From Ariolimax columbianus (Eukaryota; Mollusca; Gastropoda; Stylommatophora; Arionidae), in the NCBI GenBank assembly GCA_036924085.1, contig JAVGWX010000012.1, positions 33,496,119 to 33,560,118 on the forward strand: a DNA stretch of 64,000 bases. The letters are read 5' to 3'. A program made the position numbers and the translations under genes. Below, in pieces: positions 22,561 to 33,460 of this stretch (position 1 is the stretch's first letter; each line of letters begins with the position of its first letter). The notes below the pieces were generated by a model. The model ran no database searches, was not told the DNA's origin, and saw only the letters and a list, made by a program, of their open reading frames with translations.

Positions 22561-22906
22561 GAGCGAGGGAGAAGAAGAAACTCTCGCTAGCAATCCCTGA
22601 AAAGGTCGTTGCAAGTAGCAGGATGTTGTTCGGAGAACGTAATGCGTTGTGTCGTAGTTTACAGCTTTTCTGCAACTTTCAGTCCGGCACATCTGACATC
22701 CGCAGGAGTTTTTAGGTATTGATAAACTTTTCCTTTTCGATCCTTTCTCCTTAGTCAGTATGCCCTGTTGCAGCCTGTTATCCAGGATCACCGCGTGGAG
22801 ATGTAGAAGGGTCTTGGCATCTCTGGTTCACTGGTCCTGACACTAGCAGTCAGCTTTGTGTCACTGGCCGCTGTAGCACTGCTCAGCAAGAATCTTAATC
22901 TCGAAG
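22550..22906 (-). mobile_element. SINE family A copy
   Basis: Minus strand order: TGCTGAGCAGTGCTACAGCG, ACGCGGTGATCCTGGATAAC, AAACTACGACACAACGCATT. The usual GAAGTCGGATGTGTCGG block has become GCGGATGTGCCGG. Confidence 0.8.
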
Positions 22907-22917
22907 CAGTGAGTATC

Positions 22918-23735
22918 ATCAAAGAAATCTACCAGAAATAATCAGGGACACATGCCTACATAGATGAATCAGCTATAAATGATGTCATGAATGGAGAGTC
23001 AGTATTAATCTACCACAAACAATCAGGGACACATGTCTTCATAGATGAATCAGCTATAAATGATGTCAAGAATGGGGAGTCAGTATAAATCTACCACAAA
23101 CAACCAGGGACACATGCCTTCATAGATGAATCAGCTATAAATAATGTCAAGAGTGGAGAGTCAGTATAAATCTACCAGAAACAGGGACACATGCCTACAT
23201 AGATGAATCAGCTATAAATGATGTCAAGAATGGAGAGTCAGTATAAATCTACCACAAACAATCAGGGACACATGCCTTCATAGATGAATCAGCTATAAAT
23301 AATGTCAAGAGTGGAGAGTCAGTATAAATCTATCAGAAACAATCAGGGACACATGCCTCCTACATAGATGAATCAGCTATAAATGATGTCAAGAATGGGG
23401 AGTCAGTATAAATCTACCAGAAACAATCGGGGACACATGCCCACATAGATGAATCAGCTATAAATGATGTCAAGAATGGAGAGTCAGTATAAATCTACCA
23501 GAAACAGGGACACATGCCTCCTACATAGATGAATCAGCTATAAATGATGTCAAGAATGGAGAGTCAGTATAAATCTACCAGAAACAATCGGGGACACATG
23601 CCTACATAGATGAATCAGCTATAAATGATGTCAAGAATGGAGAGTCAGTATAAATCTACCAGAAACAATCAGGGACACATGCCTACATAGATGAATCAGC
23701 TATAAATGATGTCAAGAATTGAGAGTCAGTGTTTT
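22918..23735 (+). repeat. 81-bp minisatellite, about 10 copies
   Basis: Unit contains GATGAATCAGCTATAAATGA and AATCAGGGACACATGCCTAC. Several copies lack AATCA or have gained CTC, so lengths vary between units. Confidence 0.92.
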
Positions 23736-23809
23736 TGTCTCTTACCCCAAAATGGCTTGGCACGGAGTATTACCACTGGTAAATTCTGCCCTAACTATGC
23801 AGTTGGGGA

Positions 23810-24010
23810 GCCGCGTGGCGAGGTAGTTAGCGCGCTGGCTTCGCATCTGAGTGGTCCTGGGTTCATTCCCCAGTTGAGGCGGTAGTGTTTTTTTCAGACC
23901 GCAACGGATCCCGGGTCGACCCAGCCTTAAATGGGTACCGGTTTAGTCCGGGAAGTAAAAGCGGCGAGTCTTTGAAATGTGAGGTCGCTAACACCTCACA
24001 CATATATGCT
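23810..24010 (+). mobile_element. tRNA-headed SINE, family D
   Basis: GCGTGGCGAGGTAGTTAGCG (A-box-like), CCTGGGTTCATTCCCCAGTT (B-box-like), TTTTTTTCAGACCGCAACGG and the core GGTCGACCCAGCCTTAAATG. The same layout is at 41222-41420. Confidence 0.8.
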
Positions 24011-24099
24011 ATGGGTTACTTTACTTACTATGCAGTTGAGATTCAAACACTTGAACAAACTGCACGTATGATTTATAACAACAGGTCTGACTGCCCCCT

Positions 24100-24290
24100 G
24101 GTAGTCATCGTCACATTTAAACTATATGTACTGCAAGCTGTCAAGGGTGGCATGCCACTGCACCTGAGGACGTGGCTAAGCAAGGTAGCTGTCAGAAAGC
24201 AAACTATACATCCGTGGCTACCATCCCATTGTGGAATGAGAACGAGACGACAGATCGTCTCGCAAAAAATGATGAAGGAAAGTAACCTCC
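24100..24290 (+). pseudogene. LINE RNase H C-terminal fragment
   Basis: Broken frame with HLRTWLSKVAVRKQTIHPWL and PSHCGMRTRRQIVSQKM, a decayed version of WIPSHCGI.GNE.AD.LAK. Compare 51885-52070. Confidence 0.55.
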
Positions 24291-24485
24291 CCTTTGCAGA
24301 AGGTCGCTTCTTACAACGGCCAACCTTTTTGGCTGTTACAAGTTTCTTGGCAAGTGTGCTGTACTGTAGGCTGTCATTCCATTTCATAGGTGGAGGAGAG
24401 AATAAACTCATGTCTGCCAAACTGGACACGATCGTGATTCGAACCGGGTGCGTTGGGATTGTGAAACGGGCACTTCACTCCTAGG
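24290..24485 (-). mobile_element. tRNA-headed SINE, family F, copy 1
   Basis: Minus strand begins GAGTGAAGTGCCCGTTTCAC with B-box-like CCGGTTCGAATCACG. It matches 37865-38080 over its whole length, including GGCTGTTACAAGTTTCTTGG read on the + strand. Confidence 0.7.
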
Positions 24486-24795
24486 ACACACACAAAAAAT
24501 GATGGAGATTGTAAACAAAAATTAAATTCACAAATCACAAACTTTTAGAGATAAAGACACTGTCCCAGCGAGTCAACACTAAACTCAAAACTGTACAGAG
24601 CTAAACAGGAACTCCAAGTAAGGGTAGATTCCATCACGGGTACTTATCTCTATCAGAGACATGATCACACTAAAGAGAATAGAAGGAATTAACTTTAAAA
24701 AGTTCATTACTAATGTCATATTTTCCCAAAACTTACATACTGCTGCTCATAATATCATGTTAAATTGTCGCCAGTGCTTGATTCCGTTTCTCTTG
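24486..24795. other. No gene recognised
   Basis: AT-rich sequence leading into the next array. Confidence 0.5.
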
Positions 24796-25320
24796 TTTAT
24801 TTTACTTTGTGACAGTGTTTGATATAATGTCCACACCTCTTGTTGTATCATTTATCGCCAGAGATTGATATAATGTCCACGCCTTTTGTATCACGTATCG
24901 CCAGAGATTGATATAATGTCCACGCCTCTTGTATCACGTATCGCCAGAGATTGATATAATGTCCACGCCTCTTGTATCACTTATCGCCAGAGATTGAAAT
25001 AATGTCCAAGCCTCTTGTATCACGTATCGCCAGAGATTGATATAATGTCCACGCCTCTTGTATCACGTATCGCCAGAGATTGATATAATGTCCACGCCTC
25101 TTGTATCACTTATCGCCAGAGATTGATATAATGTCCACGCCTCTTGTATCACTCATCGCCAGAGATTGATATAATTTCAGTTTCTCTTGTTTTATCACTT
25201 ATCTCCAGAGATTGATATATTGTCCGTTTTCCCTGTTTTATCACTCATCACCAGAGATTGATATAATGCCCGTTTCTATTGTTTTATTACTTATCGCCAG
25301 TGTTTGATATAGTGTTAATG
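24796..25320 (+). repeat. 43-bp minisatellite, about 12 copies
   Basis: Unit TTGTATCACGTATCGCCAGA plus GATTGATATAATGTCCACGCCTC. Edge copies are more diverged (TTGTTTTATCACTTATC) than middle ones. Confidence 0.92.
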
Positions 25321-25689
25321 CTTTTGTTTAGTTTACAAAATAATTTTGTGTTTTTTCTGGTAGTGGCTGGGTATTTTTCTTGGTTCACCTACTGGCTCTA
25401 AAACACTGGATACGCCACTGCAGACGAGTAATCAATGTCGAAGTCTTTGCTCCTCTGTTAAAAGGAAAGCGTTTACACGTTATGCTTAGTCTTAGATACT
25501 TCCTGCACTCGTTCAACTATGCTAAATATATTCTAGCCTTTCTCAAGCGGTGTGCAGGAGTGCCTCCTCTAAAACATCTGCAGGCTTACAAAATACTAGT
25601 AAAGCAAAAATTTGGCCCATATCAGTACTGTCGGGGAATGCAGTTGTTAGAGACTTTAGTATGCTAAGTCATAGATTATATGAGGAAAG

Positions 25690-25975
25690 GGTGACAGTTC
25701 TTTCTTTGCTGCAATTTGCTTCCCTACTCGTAGGCACATCGTATGGTCTCATTAAGAGACACGGCGGTTTTGAGAGAACAGTGATGGAAGGTATGGTGCC
25801 AGGTAAAAGAGGAAGGGGTAGACCAAGAAGACGATAGGACCAAGATATCCAGGAATGTCTGGGTATGACTGGGAGAGGATAGAGTTTTGGCAAGTGAAAG
25901 AGTTTCTTTCAGACAGATTGTGATTGGAGCGACGTTTTTTAATGGGCATGCTACAGGATGATGGCTAGTGCGCCA
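25690..25975 (+). mobile_element. LINE C-terminal fragment
   Basis: The frame reads GGFERTVMEGMVPGKRGRGR then, after stops and a shift, QDIQECLGM and ASERVSFRQ, the region after the RT in some animal LINEs. Confidence 0.65.
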
Positions 25976-26060
25976 AGTACCCATTTACAGATGGGTCGAC
26001 TGGAGCGTACCAACAGCAGGATTCGCATCCCGTACCATGCCTATGAAAACTATTGCTTCG
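25970..26060 (-). mobile_element. tRNA-headed SINE, core and part of head
   Basis: Minus strand has CAGTCGACCCATCTGTAAAT and GGGTACTTGGC. The B-box-like part (GGATGCGAATCCTGCTG) is before it. Confidence 0.6.
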
Positions 26061-26559
26061 CTACTTCGCTTTCACAATATACCGGAAAAAGTTAAAACTT
26101 AACCTTAGGATGAGCAATTCTGTTAATAATAATATTATTGTTTCTTGTTCTTCGTGAGACATCTGCACGAAGGATTCTAATAAAGGCAGCAATCAAATCA
26201 ATTCTCCCGACATTGCCATACAGTTTCTCATGCACTGGCACAAGTTGCTACTGTTCTTCTTATTTCATAGAAATATCCAGCTATTTGAAATCGCTGAAAT
26301 GGTTAATTGTACCAGGCCGAATGTCGGACTCTAAATAGAATTTAAGACACACTTGCATAAGCATATTTTTATGATTAGTAGAAGTTAATATACTGATATT
26401 TTTGTTTAACCCTCCTTTCTTATATACTTTAGCGCTTTATAAATGATTATATACGAGTAAGTAATATATTGTTAGCGCGTTAAACTCTTTGGGGTGTCAA
26501 TAATATGGTCTAGGAGCCGTACGTCTCACACTTCTTGTTTCTCATGTCTACAACAATAG
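26061..26559. other. Mostly unassigned; repeat family G copy 3 at about 26150-26300
   Basis: GATTCTAATAAAGGCAGCAA and GCCATACAGTTTCTCATGCA match family G. The rest is AT-rich with nothing recognised. Confidence 0.45.
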
Positions 26560-28565
26560 TTCTGATGTTGTTGATGGAGCAGTGCAACTAGTGTTCGGTT
26601 GTTGTTGATGGAGCAGTGCAACTAGTGTTCGGTTGTTGTTGATGGAGCAGTGAAACTAGTGTTCGGTTGTTGTTGATGGAGCAGTGCAACTAGTGTTCGG
26701 TTGTTGTTGATGGAGCAGTGCAACTAGTGTTCGGCTGTTGTTGATGGAGCAGTGCAACTAGTGTTCGGCTGTTGTTGATGGAGCAGTGCAACTAGTGTTC
26801 GGCTGTTGTTGATGGAGCAGTGCAACTAGTGTTCGGCTGTTGTTGATGGAGCAGTGCAACTAGTGTTCGGCTGTTGTTGATGGAGCAGTGCAACTAGTGT
26901 TCGGCTGTTGTTGATGGAGCAGTGCAACTAGTGTTCGGCTGTTGTTGATGGAGCAGTGCAACTAGAGTTTGGCTGTTGTTGATGGAGCAGTGCAACTAGT
27001 GTTCGCTGTTGTTGATGGAGCAGTGCAACTAGTGTTCGGCTGTTGCAGTTAAGGCAGCACCACTAGTGTTCGACTGTTGTAGTTAAGGCAGCACCACTAG
27101 TGTTCGGCTGTTGTAGTTAAGGTAGCACCACTAGTGTTCGGCTGTTGTAGTTAAGGTAGCACCATTAGTGTTCGGCTGTTGTAGTTAAGGCAGCACCACT
27201 AGTGTTCGGCTTTTGTAGTTAAGGCAGCACCACTAGTGTTCGGCTGTTGTTGTAGGAACAGTGCCACTAATGTTTGACTGTTGTAGGAACAGTGCCACTA
27301 ATGTTTGACTGTTGTAGGAACAGTGCCACTAATGTTTGACTGTTGTAGGAGCAGTGCCACTAGTGTTTTACTGTTGTAGGAACAGTGCCACTAATGTTTG
27401 ACTGTTGTAGGAACAGTGCCACTAATGTTTGACTGTTGTAGGAGCAGTGCCACTAGTGTTTGACTGTTGTAGGAACAGTGCCACTAGTGTTTGACTGTTG
27501 ATGGAGCAGTGCAACTAGTGTTCGGCTGTTGTTAATAGAGCAGTGCAACTAGTGTTCGGCTGTTGCAGTTAAGGCAGCACCACTAGTGTTCGACTGTTGT
27601 AGTTAAGGCAGCACCACTAGTGTTCGGCTGTTGTAGTTAAGGTAGCACCACTAGTGTTCGGCTGTTGTAGTTAAGGTAGCACCATTAGTGTTCGACTGTT
27701 GTAGTTAAGGCAGCACCACTAGTGTTCGGCTGTTGTAGTTAAGGTAGCACCACTAGTGTTCGACTGTTGTAGTTAAGGCAGCACCACTAGTGTTCGGCTG
27801 TTGTAGTTAAGGTAGTACCACTAGTGTTCTGCTGTTGTAGTTAAGGTAGCACCACTAGTGTTCGGCTGTTGTAGTTAAGGTAGCACCACTAGTGTTCGGC
27901 TGTTGTAGTTAAGGTAGCACCATTAGTGTTCGACTGTTGTAGTTAAGGCAGCACCACTAGTGTTCGGCTGTTGTAGTTAAGGCAGCACCACTAGTGTTCG
28001 GCTGTTGTAGTTAAGGCAGCACTACTAGTGTTCGGCTGTTGTTGTAGGAACAGTGCCACTAATGTTTGACTGTTGTAGGAACAGTGCCACTAATGTTTTG
28101 ACTGTTGTAGGAACAGTGCCACTAATGTTTGACTGTTGTAGGAGCAGTGCCACTAGTGTTTTACTGTTGTAGGAACAGTGCCACTAATGTTTGACTGTTG
28201 TAGGAACAGTGCCACTAATGTTTGACTGTTGTAGGAACAGTGCCACTAATGTTTGACTGTTGTAGGAGCAGTGCCACTAGTGTTTTACTGTTGTAGGAAC
28301 AGTGCCACTAATGTTTGACTGTTGTAGGAACAGTGCCACTAATGTTTGACTGTTGTAGGAGCAGTGCCACTAGTGTTTTACTGTTGTAGGAACAGTGCCA
28401 CTAATGTTTGACTGTTGTAGGAACAGTGCCACTAATGTTTGACTGTTGTAGGAGCAGTGCCACTAGTGTTAGACTGTTGTAGGAACAGTGCCACTAATGT
28501 TTGACTGTTGTAGGAACAGTGCCACTAGTGTTTGACTGTTGAAGGAGCAGTGCCACTAATGTTGG
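26560..28565 (+). repeat. 2-kb composite minisatellite of three related unit types in a repeated block order
   Basis: Type 1 (34 bp: GTTGTTGATGGAGCAGTGCA, ACTAGTGTTCGGCT), type 2 (34 bp: GTTGTAGTTAAGGCAGCACC, ACTAGTGTTCGGCT) and type 3 (31 bp: GTTGTAGGAACAGTGCCACT, AATGTTTGACT). Blocks run type 1 to about 27040, type 2 to 27245, type 3 to 27490, then a short type 1, type 2 to 28035 and type 3 to the end. The whole series has been duplicated. Confidence 0.95.
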
Positions 28566-28794
28566 TAACCTGTAAGATGTCATTGTGGGAGGTCTTACCG
28601 CTGGACATTTCCTACTATCACCTATAGAAGATAGGGCATCAGCGATAGTTGCAGGTTATATTTATTTCACGTCTAGAAAGTCGTTGGTAATAAAATCATT
28701 CGTCTATCGTCGTCGATGATGACCGACAACATCATCCCATGTCAGACCGCAACCATCAGTATGTGAGTACGCTTGTAACCGATCGAGTCAATGC

Positions 28795-29155
28795 GAACGC
28801 AGAAAGTTATATGATTTGGCTTCGTTCGTTCTCAATCTCCCGCTACCAAACACTGACGCGGGCATAAGTAGCAGAATGTAGTCTAGAGAACGGAATGTGT
28901 TGTGTCGTAGTTTACAATTTGACTGCGATATTTGCACCTTTCGGTCCAACACATCCGACTTCAGCAACCATTTTTTTAGTACCGGGTTAGCATTCTCGTT
29001 ATCCAGTCTGCTCTGTTGCAGCCTGTTATCCAGGATCATCGCGTGGAGGTGTAGAAAGGTCTTGGCAGCTCTTGTTTGCTGATGCTGACACTAGCAGTCA
29101 GCTATGGGTCGCTACCGCTGCAGCTCAGGCGCTGCTCAGCATCTTGATCCCGGAA
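28795..29155 (-). mobile_element. SINE family A, nearly full copy
   Basis: Minus strand from GGGATCAAGATGCTGAGCAG to GAGAACGAACGAAGCC, including CCTGGATAACAGGCTGCAAC and GAAGTCGGATGTGTTGGACC. Confidence 0.88.
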
Positions 29156-29369
29156 AGTTGTATGATACGAAAGACAAACATAATCCGGAACTGCCTCGGT
29201 TATTTCCGCTGCTCTAGACTTCCTAATTGCGAGTCTGTCCAGGGAGTACGGGACACGGATTACCTGACTTCAGCTCAGGTTGTTACCGCCCTCTTTCAGG
29301 TTCAATGATTTTGGGTCAGATTTTCCAAGGTGTTAATGTCTGATAGCACTAAAGGAATAGTTTCAGACC

Positions 29370-29650
29370 GTCTTTGAAACCATTTTGTGGACGTCACTGT
29401 GATCGATGTCTTTCACTCAGCTCACAATACAGAAGCCTCTTTGGAAGCCTTTTACTCCACCATCTCAGTTTGGTTTTTATTATGTCTGGCATGTTGGTTC
29501 TGGACAGCACTTCATTACCTGTTATACGGTCCTGCCAGCGAATATGCAGTATGCGTCTCAGTCAAGTCATATAGAAGTGATTTAGCCTCCGATGGTGACC
29601 CGCTTAGACAGTCCAGCTTCACACGCGTAGATCAAGGTGGGTAGAATGGC
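29370..29650 (-). mobile_element. RTE-like LINE C-terminal fragment
   Basis: Minus-strand frames read LRRILHIRWQDRITGNEVLS, RTNMPDI and KRLPKRLLYCEL, the post-RT region, with frameshifts. Compare 15190 and 60081. Confidence 0.6.
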
Positions 29651-29819
29651 AGCACGGTGGCACAGTTGACCTTCACCTTAGATCTGCTGATAATAACTAT
29701 TGTTATTTTATAATGGAATAAATCAAACTAATTTTACAGCTGGATCCACACTAGATTCAAAATCACAAACTACCACCGATTCATCATTACTTGGGCAGAG
29801 AGACACGCAACGGGAATAT

Positions 29820-29898
29820 GATTTCTCCTCCTCCTTTGTTTCTTTTTCTTCTTCGTCTTCTTCCTTCTGCTTGTTGTTTTTTTTCTTCTTCTTGGGGA
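29820..29898 (+). repeat. (CTT)n-rich microsatellite
   Basis: Imperfect CTT/CTC tract next to a rearranged mariner, probably the tail of a minus-strand retroposon. Confidence 0.7.
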
Positions 29899-30315
29899 CA
29901 AAAGTGTGTCAAAGACGACAGTGAAGAACTGGACAATGATGGTAAAAGAAGGACGCGAGTTAACGAAAGATCTTTCAAAACTAGGCCAGACGCATATTGC
30001 CGCGTCAGAAGCTGCCATCGCCAAAATTGATGCAGCGATTCGGGTCACCATGCATTGCCTGCATTCTACGATGAATATCAAATGGTCGACATCCTACAGC
30101 TGTTAGAAACCGAATCACCGCTCGCTGATCAACTCCGGACGGATTCCGTATCAACACCATCCATATTTTCAACGGTCTGCTGAGGAGGAAACGGTGAGCC
30201 GGAGGATAATGAAATTTTACAAACATGACTGTTGGTATGTTCTGTTTACACCAGAAGTTACGTCATCGTGCGCATCGTACGTATGTTCACTTGTTGCAGT
30301 TTGGTCTGGGTATAT
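29889..30315. mobile_element. Rearranged mariner fragment with an inverted N-terminal block
   Basis: The + strand at about 29905-30045 reads SKTTVKNWTMMVKEGRELTK and SEAAIAKIDAAIRV. The minus strand at about 30050-30226 reads VIRFLTAVGCRPFDIHRRMQ, which belongs directly before the first piece in an unbroken copy (compare 62112-62560). The N-terminal block has been inverted and placed downstream. The end at about 30310 resembles the terminus of the same mariner family at 62.1 kb. No catalytic part is present. Confidence 0.75.
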
Positions 30316-30519
30316 TTGAGCACGCCTCATAATACGTTATAATATTGGTGATAATGATAGTATCATAAAGTCTAATTGATCTGTACTGGTCGGTAAGAAC
30401 TCCGGCTAGGACTACCTTGACAGAGTGATAACGTTGAGGATCGGCACATGACGTACATCAAACAACCTGTAGTTTGAGAATGGACATTTTTGTTTAAAAA
30501 TGCGTCTTTGCGTTACTTT

Positions 30520-30735
30520 TTTATTCCCAAAGCGGTGTGTTGCACTATGTTTTCATTTTGAATCTGTCGGCCCAGTGCATCCGACTTCGGCATATATTTT
30601 ATGTAATGGTCTGCTTCGTCCTGCATTTTCTAACGGTTTGTTTCCATGGGATACGGCCGGTGCTGTGAATCTGAACCGAACCCAGCACCTTTGGTTTGTG
30701 AGCCGTGTCACTTAACCCCTGACGCACGCCGTCCT
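30520..30735 (-). mobile_element. SINE family B copy
   Basis: Minus strand: AGGGGTTAAGTGACACGGCT, GGGTTCGGTTCAGATTCACA and GAAGTCGGATGCACTGGGCC, ending near the GCTTTGGGAATAA side. Confidence 0.82.
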
Positions 30736-30779
30736 CGAATGTAGATTGAGACAGTTTCTTCCGTTCTGAGGTAATGAGA

Positions 30780-31428
30780 TCTTTGTACAGAGGACCGTCA
30801 TAGCTTGCTACTCTCAATCATTGGAAGAAACAAAAACAGAGGGCCGTCATAACTTGCGACTCTCAATCATTTGAAGATACAAAAACAGAGAGGCGTCATA
30901 ACTTCTGACTCTCAATCATTGGAAGATACAAAAACAGAGAACCGTCATAGCTTGCGACTCTCAATCATTGGAAGATACAAAAACAGAGGGGCGTCATAAC
31001 TTCTGACTCTTAATCATTGGAAGATACAAAAACAGAGGGGCGTCATAACTTCTGACTCTCAATCATTGGAAGATACAAAAACAGAGGGGCGTCATAACTT
31101 CTGACTCTCAATCATTGGAAGATACAAAAAACAGAAGGCCGTCATAACTTTTGACTCTCAATCATTGGAAGATACAAAAACAGAGGGGCGTCATAACTTC
31201 TGACTCTCAATCATTGAAAGATACAAAAACAGAGAAACGTCCTAACTTGTGATTCTCAATCATTGGAAGATACAAAAACAGAGAACCGTCATAACTTCTG
31301 ACTCTCAATCATTGGAAGATACAAAAACAGAGAAACGTCCTAACTTGTGATTCTCAATCATTGGAAGATACAAAAACAGAAAACCGTCATAACTTCTGAC
31401 TCTCAATCATTGGAAGATACAAAAAAAA
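30780..31428 (+). repeat. 49-bp minisatellite, about 13 copies
   Basis: Unit TCAATCATTGGAAGATACAA plus AAACAGAGGGGCGTCATAACTTCTGACTC across 49 bases, with AAACGTCCTAACTTGTGATTC variants alternating near the right end. Confidence 0.93.
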
Positions 31429-31464
31429 AGATGAACCTCGATAGCGGACATAGAGGGTAGGAAC

Positions 31465-31640
31465 CTTCAGATTTACGTGTGGATCAACTATTTTGGCCAT
31501 GCTGAAGTGTGTGACAATAAGAGCGCTGACATACTGGCCTAAAAGGCATCTGTAGAAAGGACATTGGAAAATGATGGTGGTGACATTTTGAAGTTGATGA
31601 TTCGATGATTACACTGTGATCGATGAACCGGCTATGTACA
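31465..31640 (+). pseudogene. LINE RNase H C-terminal fragment
   Basis: The frame reads FGHAEVCDNKSADILA, a stop, then KASVERTLENDGGDILKL, matching the GH.GV.GNE.AD.LA region. It is short and broken. Confidence 0.6.
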
Positions 31641-31944
31641 CATTGCAAAGTTTTGAAATAAATCATATATGGGTCCAGCAGAGAAGGGCGCCTCAGAGGA
31701 CTGAAATTGAGTGTGTACAACTAACGAGCTACAGAAACCAACAGTTTCTAAGTTCATCGCTATTTCCGGAAAAAGACTGGACATATGTTTGTCAGTTCAG
31801 ACAGTAGTGGCGCTAACCTAATAGAACATAAGATGATGCGGTTCCTGACTCCGTGATCAGACTTCTTACCTACTTTTTCGACATGCTTGGCAGTTTACAA
31901 TGGTTTTATTCTTAATCCCTATGAGAGAGAAGGTCAAAGTTAGG
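31641..31944. other. No gene recognised
   Basis: Intronic sequence after the RNase H remnant; nothing supported. Confidence 0.5.
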
Positions 31945-32105
31945 GCCAGGTGCAACCATACTGGTCGACCCCCACCTCACCTCCACACGATGCACTTGGA
32001 AACAGGTTGCGTTACAGCAGCCAGGCCAATGAGGTGGGGATCGAGACTGTGGGCCTATTGAGAGGCTTAGCATTACACCACAGCTAGGAATGCCCAAGAA
32101 TTTGT
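31945..32105 (+). mobile_element. SINE family C, partial copy
   Basis: GGAAACAGGTTGCGTTACAG and CCAATGAGGTGGGGATCGAG in the family C order, with CTTAGCATTACACCACAGCT after it. Confidence 0.6.
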
Positions 32106-32545
32106 CTTCTGTAGGATAATGGATACGAGAAGTGCCTCTACTTTCAGGAGATTTATTTACACAACAGAAGATCACCATCTCCGTCGTCCGTTCGCAATGC
32201 TGTCTCTAAATGCAGGTTAGGCCATTGGCACGAACACATAATGGTCGGGTTGACAAAATTAGAGTGCCAAAACGTCAACACCTGGGGCTGAATCATTGTG
32301 TTATCAGCAATTGCCTTAACATTGAAAGATCGGTGCGACATTATGAGTTTGCATGGACCGTAAGGTTTGTTGGCAAAACAGACGATCAACATCTTTGTTG
32401 TTCACACGCTCGAATTCCGATTGTTTCCAGAACGGGTCTATTGTTTCCTTCTTGGAATGACGCGACAAGCGATTATGGATGGATGTACTGGTGCTGAGGC
32501 TATGTAAAAACAAACAAACAAAAAACCGCTAAATGAATTTAGGAT
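32106..32545. other. No gene recognised
   Basis: Several short frames on both strands (for example 32153-32392) but no motif I can assign. A decayed DNA transposon is possible but not supported. Confidence 0.45.
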
Positions 32546-32548
32546 TCC

Positions 32549-32890
32549 TTAAAACCTGGTCCAAGTAAACCTAATGGTGTTTTGAACTTGTAAACGGTGA
32601 TTGTGATGATGATGATGATGGTGATGGTGATGGTGATGGTGATGATAATGATGATGGTGATGGTGATGATGATGATGATGATAATGATGATGATGATGGT
32701 GATGATAATGATGATGGTGATGGTGATGATGATGATGATGATAATGATGATGATGATGATGGTGATGAATTGTTGGTGTTCGTCCATCGCAATCAATGAG
32801 GACCCTTCTGTCAACATTCACTGTTCGAAGATAATTAAGTAAATCGGGGCCCTGGATTGTCTGTCGCGCCAAGTACAAAGAAATTGACAC
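32549..32890 (-). mobile_element. LINE 3' end with (ATC)n tail
   Basis: Minus strand reads YLRTVNVDRRVLIDCDGRTP and then runs into a CATCAT/CACCAT tract (32600-32770). The same TGCGATGGACG phrase sits before simple-repeat tails at 59812 and 34095, so it looks like the conserved end of one LINE type. Confidence 0.6.
32600..32770 (+). repeat. (GATGGT)n/(GAT)n microsatellite
   Basis: Imperfect GAT/GGT repeats with GATAAT interruptions in a duplicated pattern. Open frames of histidine or methionine runs are by-products. Confidence 0.95.
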
Positions 32891-32939
32891 ACAATTCCAC
32901 CGGGATTGAAGGGGAGAACGGCCCGCGTCTGGTCAGGCA

Positions 32940-33312
32940 AAATATAATGATGACACATATTAGTCAGGGCCAGGCAAAACATAATGATGAGACATGTTAG
33001 TCAGGGTTCAGGCAAAACATAATAATTAGACATGTTAATCAGGGTCAGGCAAAAGATATTGATTAGACATGTTAGGGTCAGGCAAAACAAAATGATGAGA
33101 CATGTTAGTCAGGGTCAGGCAAAACATAATGATTAGACATGTTAATCAGGGTCAGGCAAAACATAATGATTAGACATGTTAATCAGGGTCAGGCAAAACA
33201 TAATGATTAGACATGTTAATCAGGGGCAGGCAAAAGATATTGATTAGACATGTTAATCAGGGTCAGGCAAAAGATATTGATTAGACATGTTAGTCAGGGT
33301 TAGGCAAAACAT
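32940..33312 (+). repeat. 37-bp minisatellite, about 10 copies
   Basis: Unit AAAACATAATGATTAGACAT plus GTTAATCAGGGTCAGGC. It runs directly into a SINE family C copy whose first bases (GTTAGGCAAAACATACTGAC) match the unit. Confidence 0.92.
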
Positions 33313-33460
33313 ACTGACCAAGACCCTCACCTAGGGTTTCCCGTAGTCTCCCTGGAAACGGGCTACTTTCGTGGCAACCTGGCTAGCGAGACGAGGGATC
33401 GACGTGAGCCCCGTAATATTGGGCGACCCGTAGATGAAGCCAAGCTATAACACACCGTTA
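33312..33460 (+). mobile_element. SINE family C copy, 5' two thirds
   Basis: CCTGGAAACGGGCTACTTTC, CAACCTGGCTAGCGAGACGA, GGGATCGACGTGAGCCCCGT and CGTAGATGAAGCCAAGCTAT, colinear with 46760-46870. Confidence 0.75.

Noticed and set aside
23815..23885. tRNA gene
   Set aside because: Same reasoning: head of SINE family D, repeated at 41222 with the core and tail.
23885..24484. 199-codon open frame as a host gene
   Set aside because: It runs through a SINE, an RNase H remnant and a second SINE in succession, so it is a chance join.
32106..32545. Tc1-like transposase
   Set aside because: I tried to read Tc1 motifs on both strands and found none that held; only vague resemblance.
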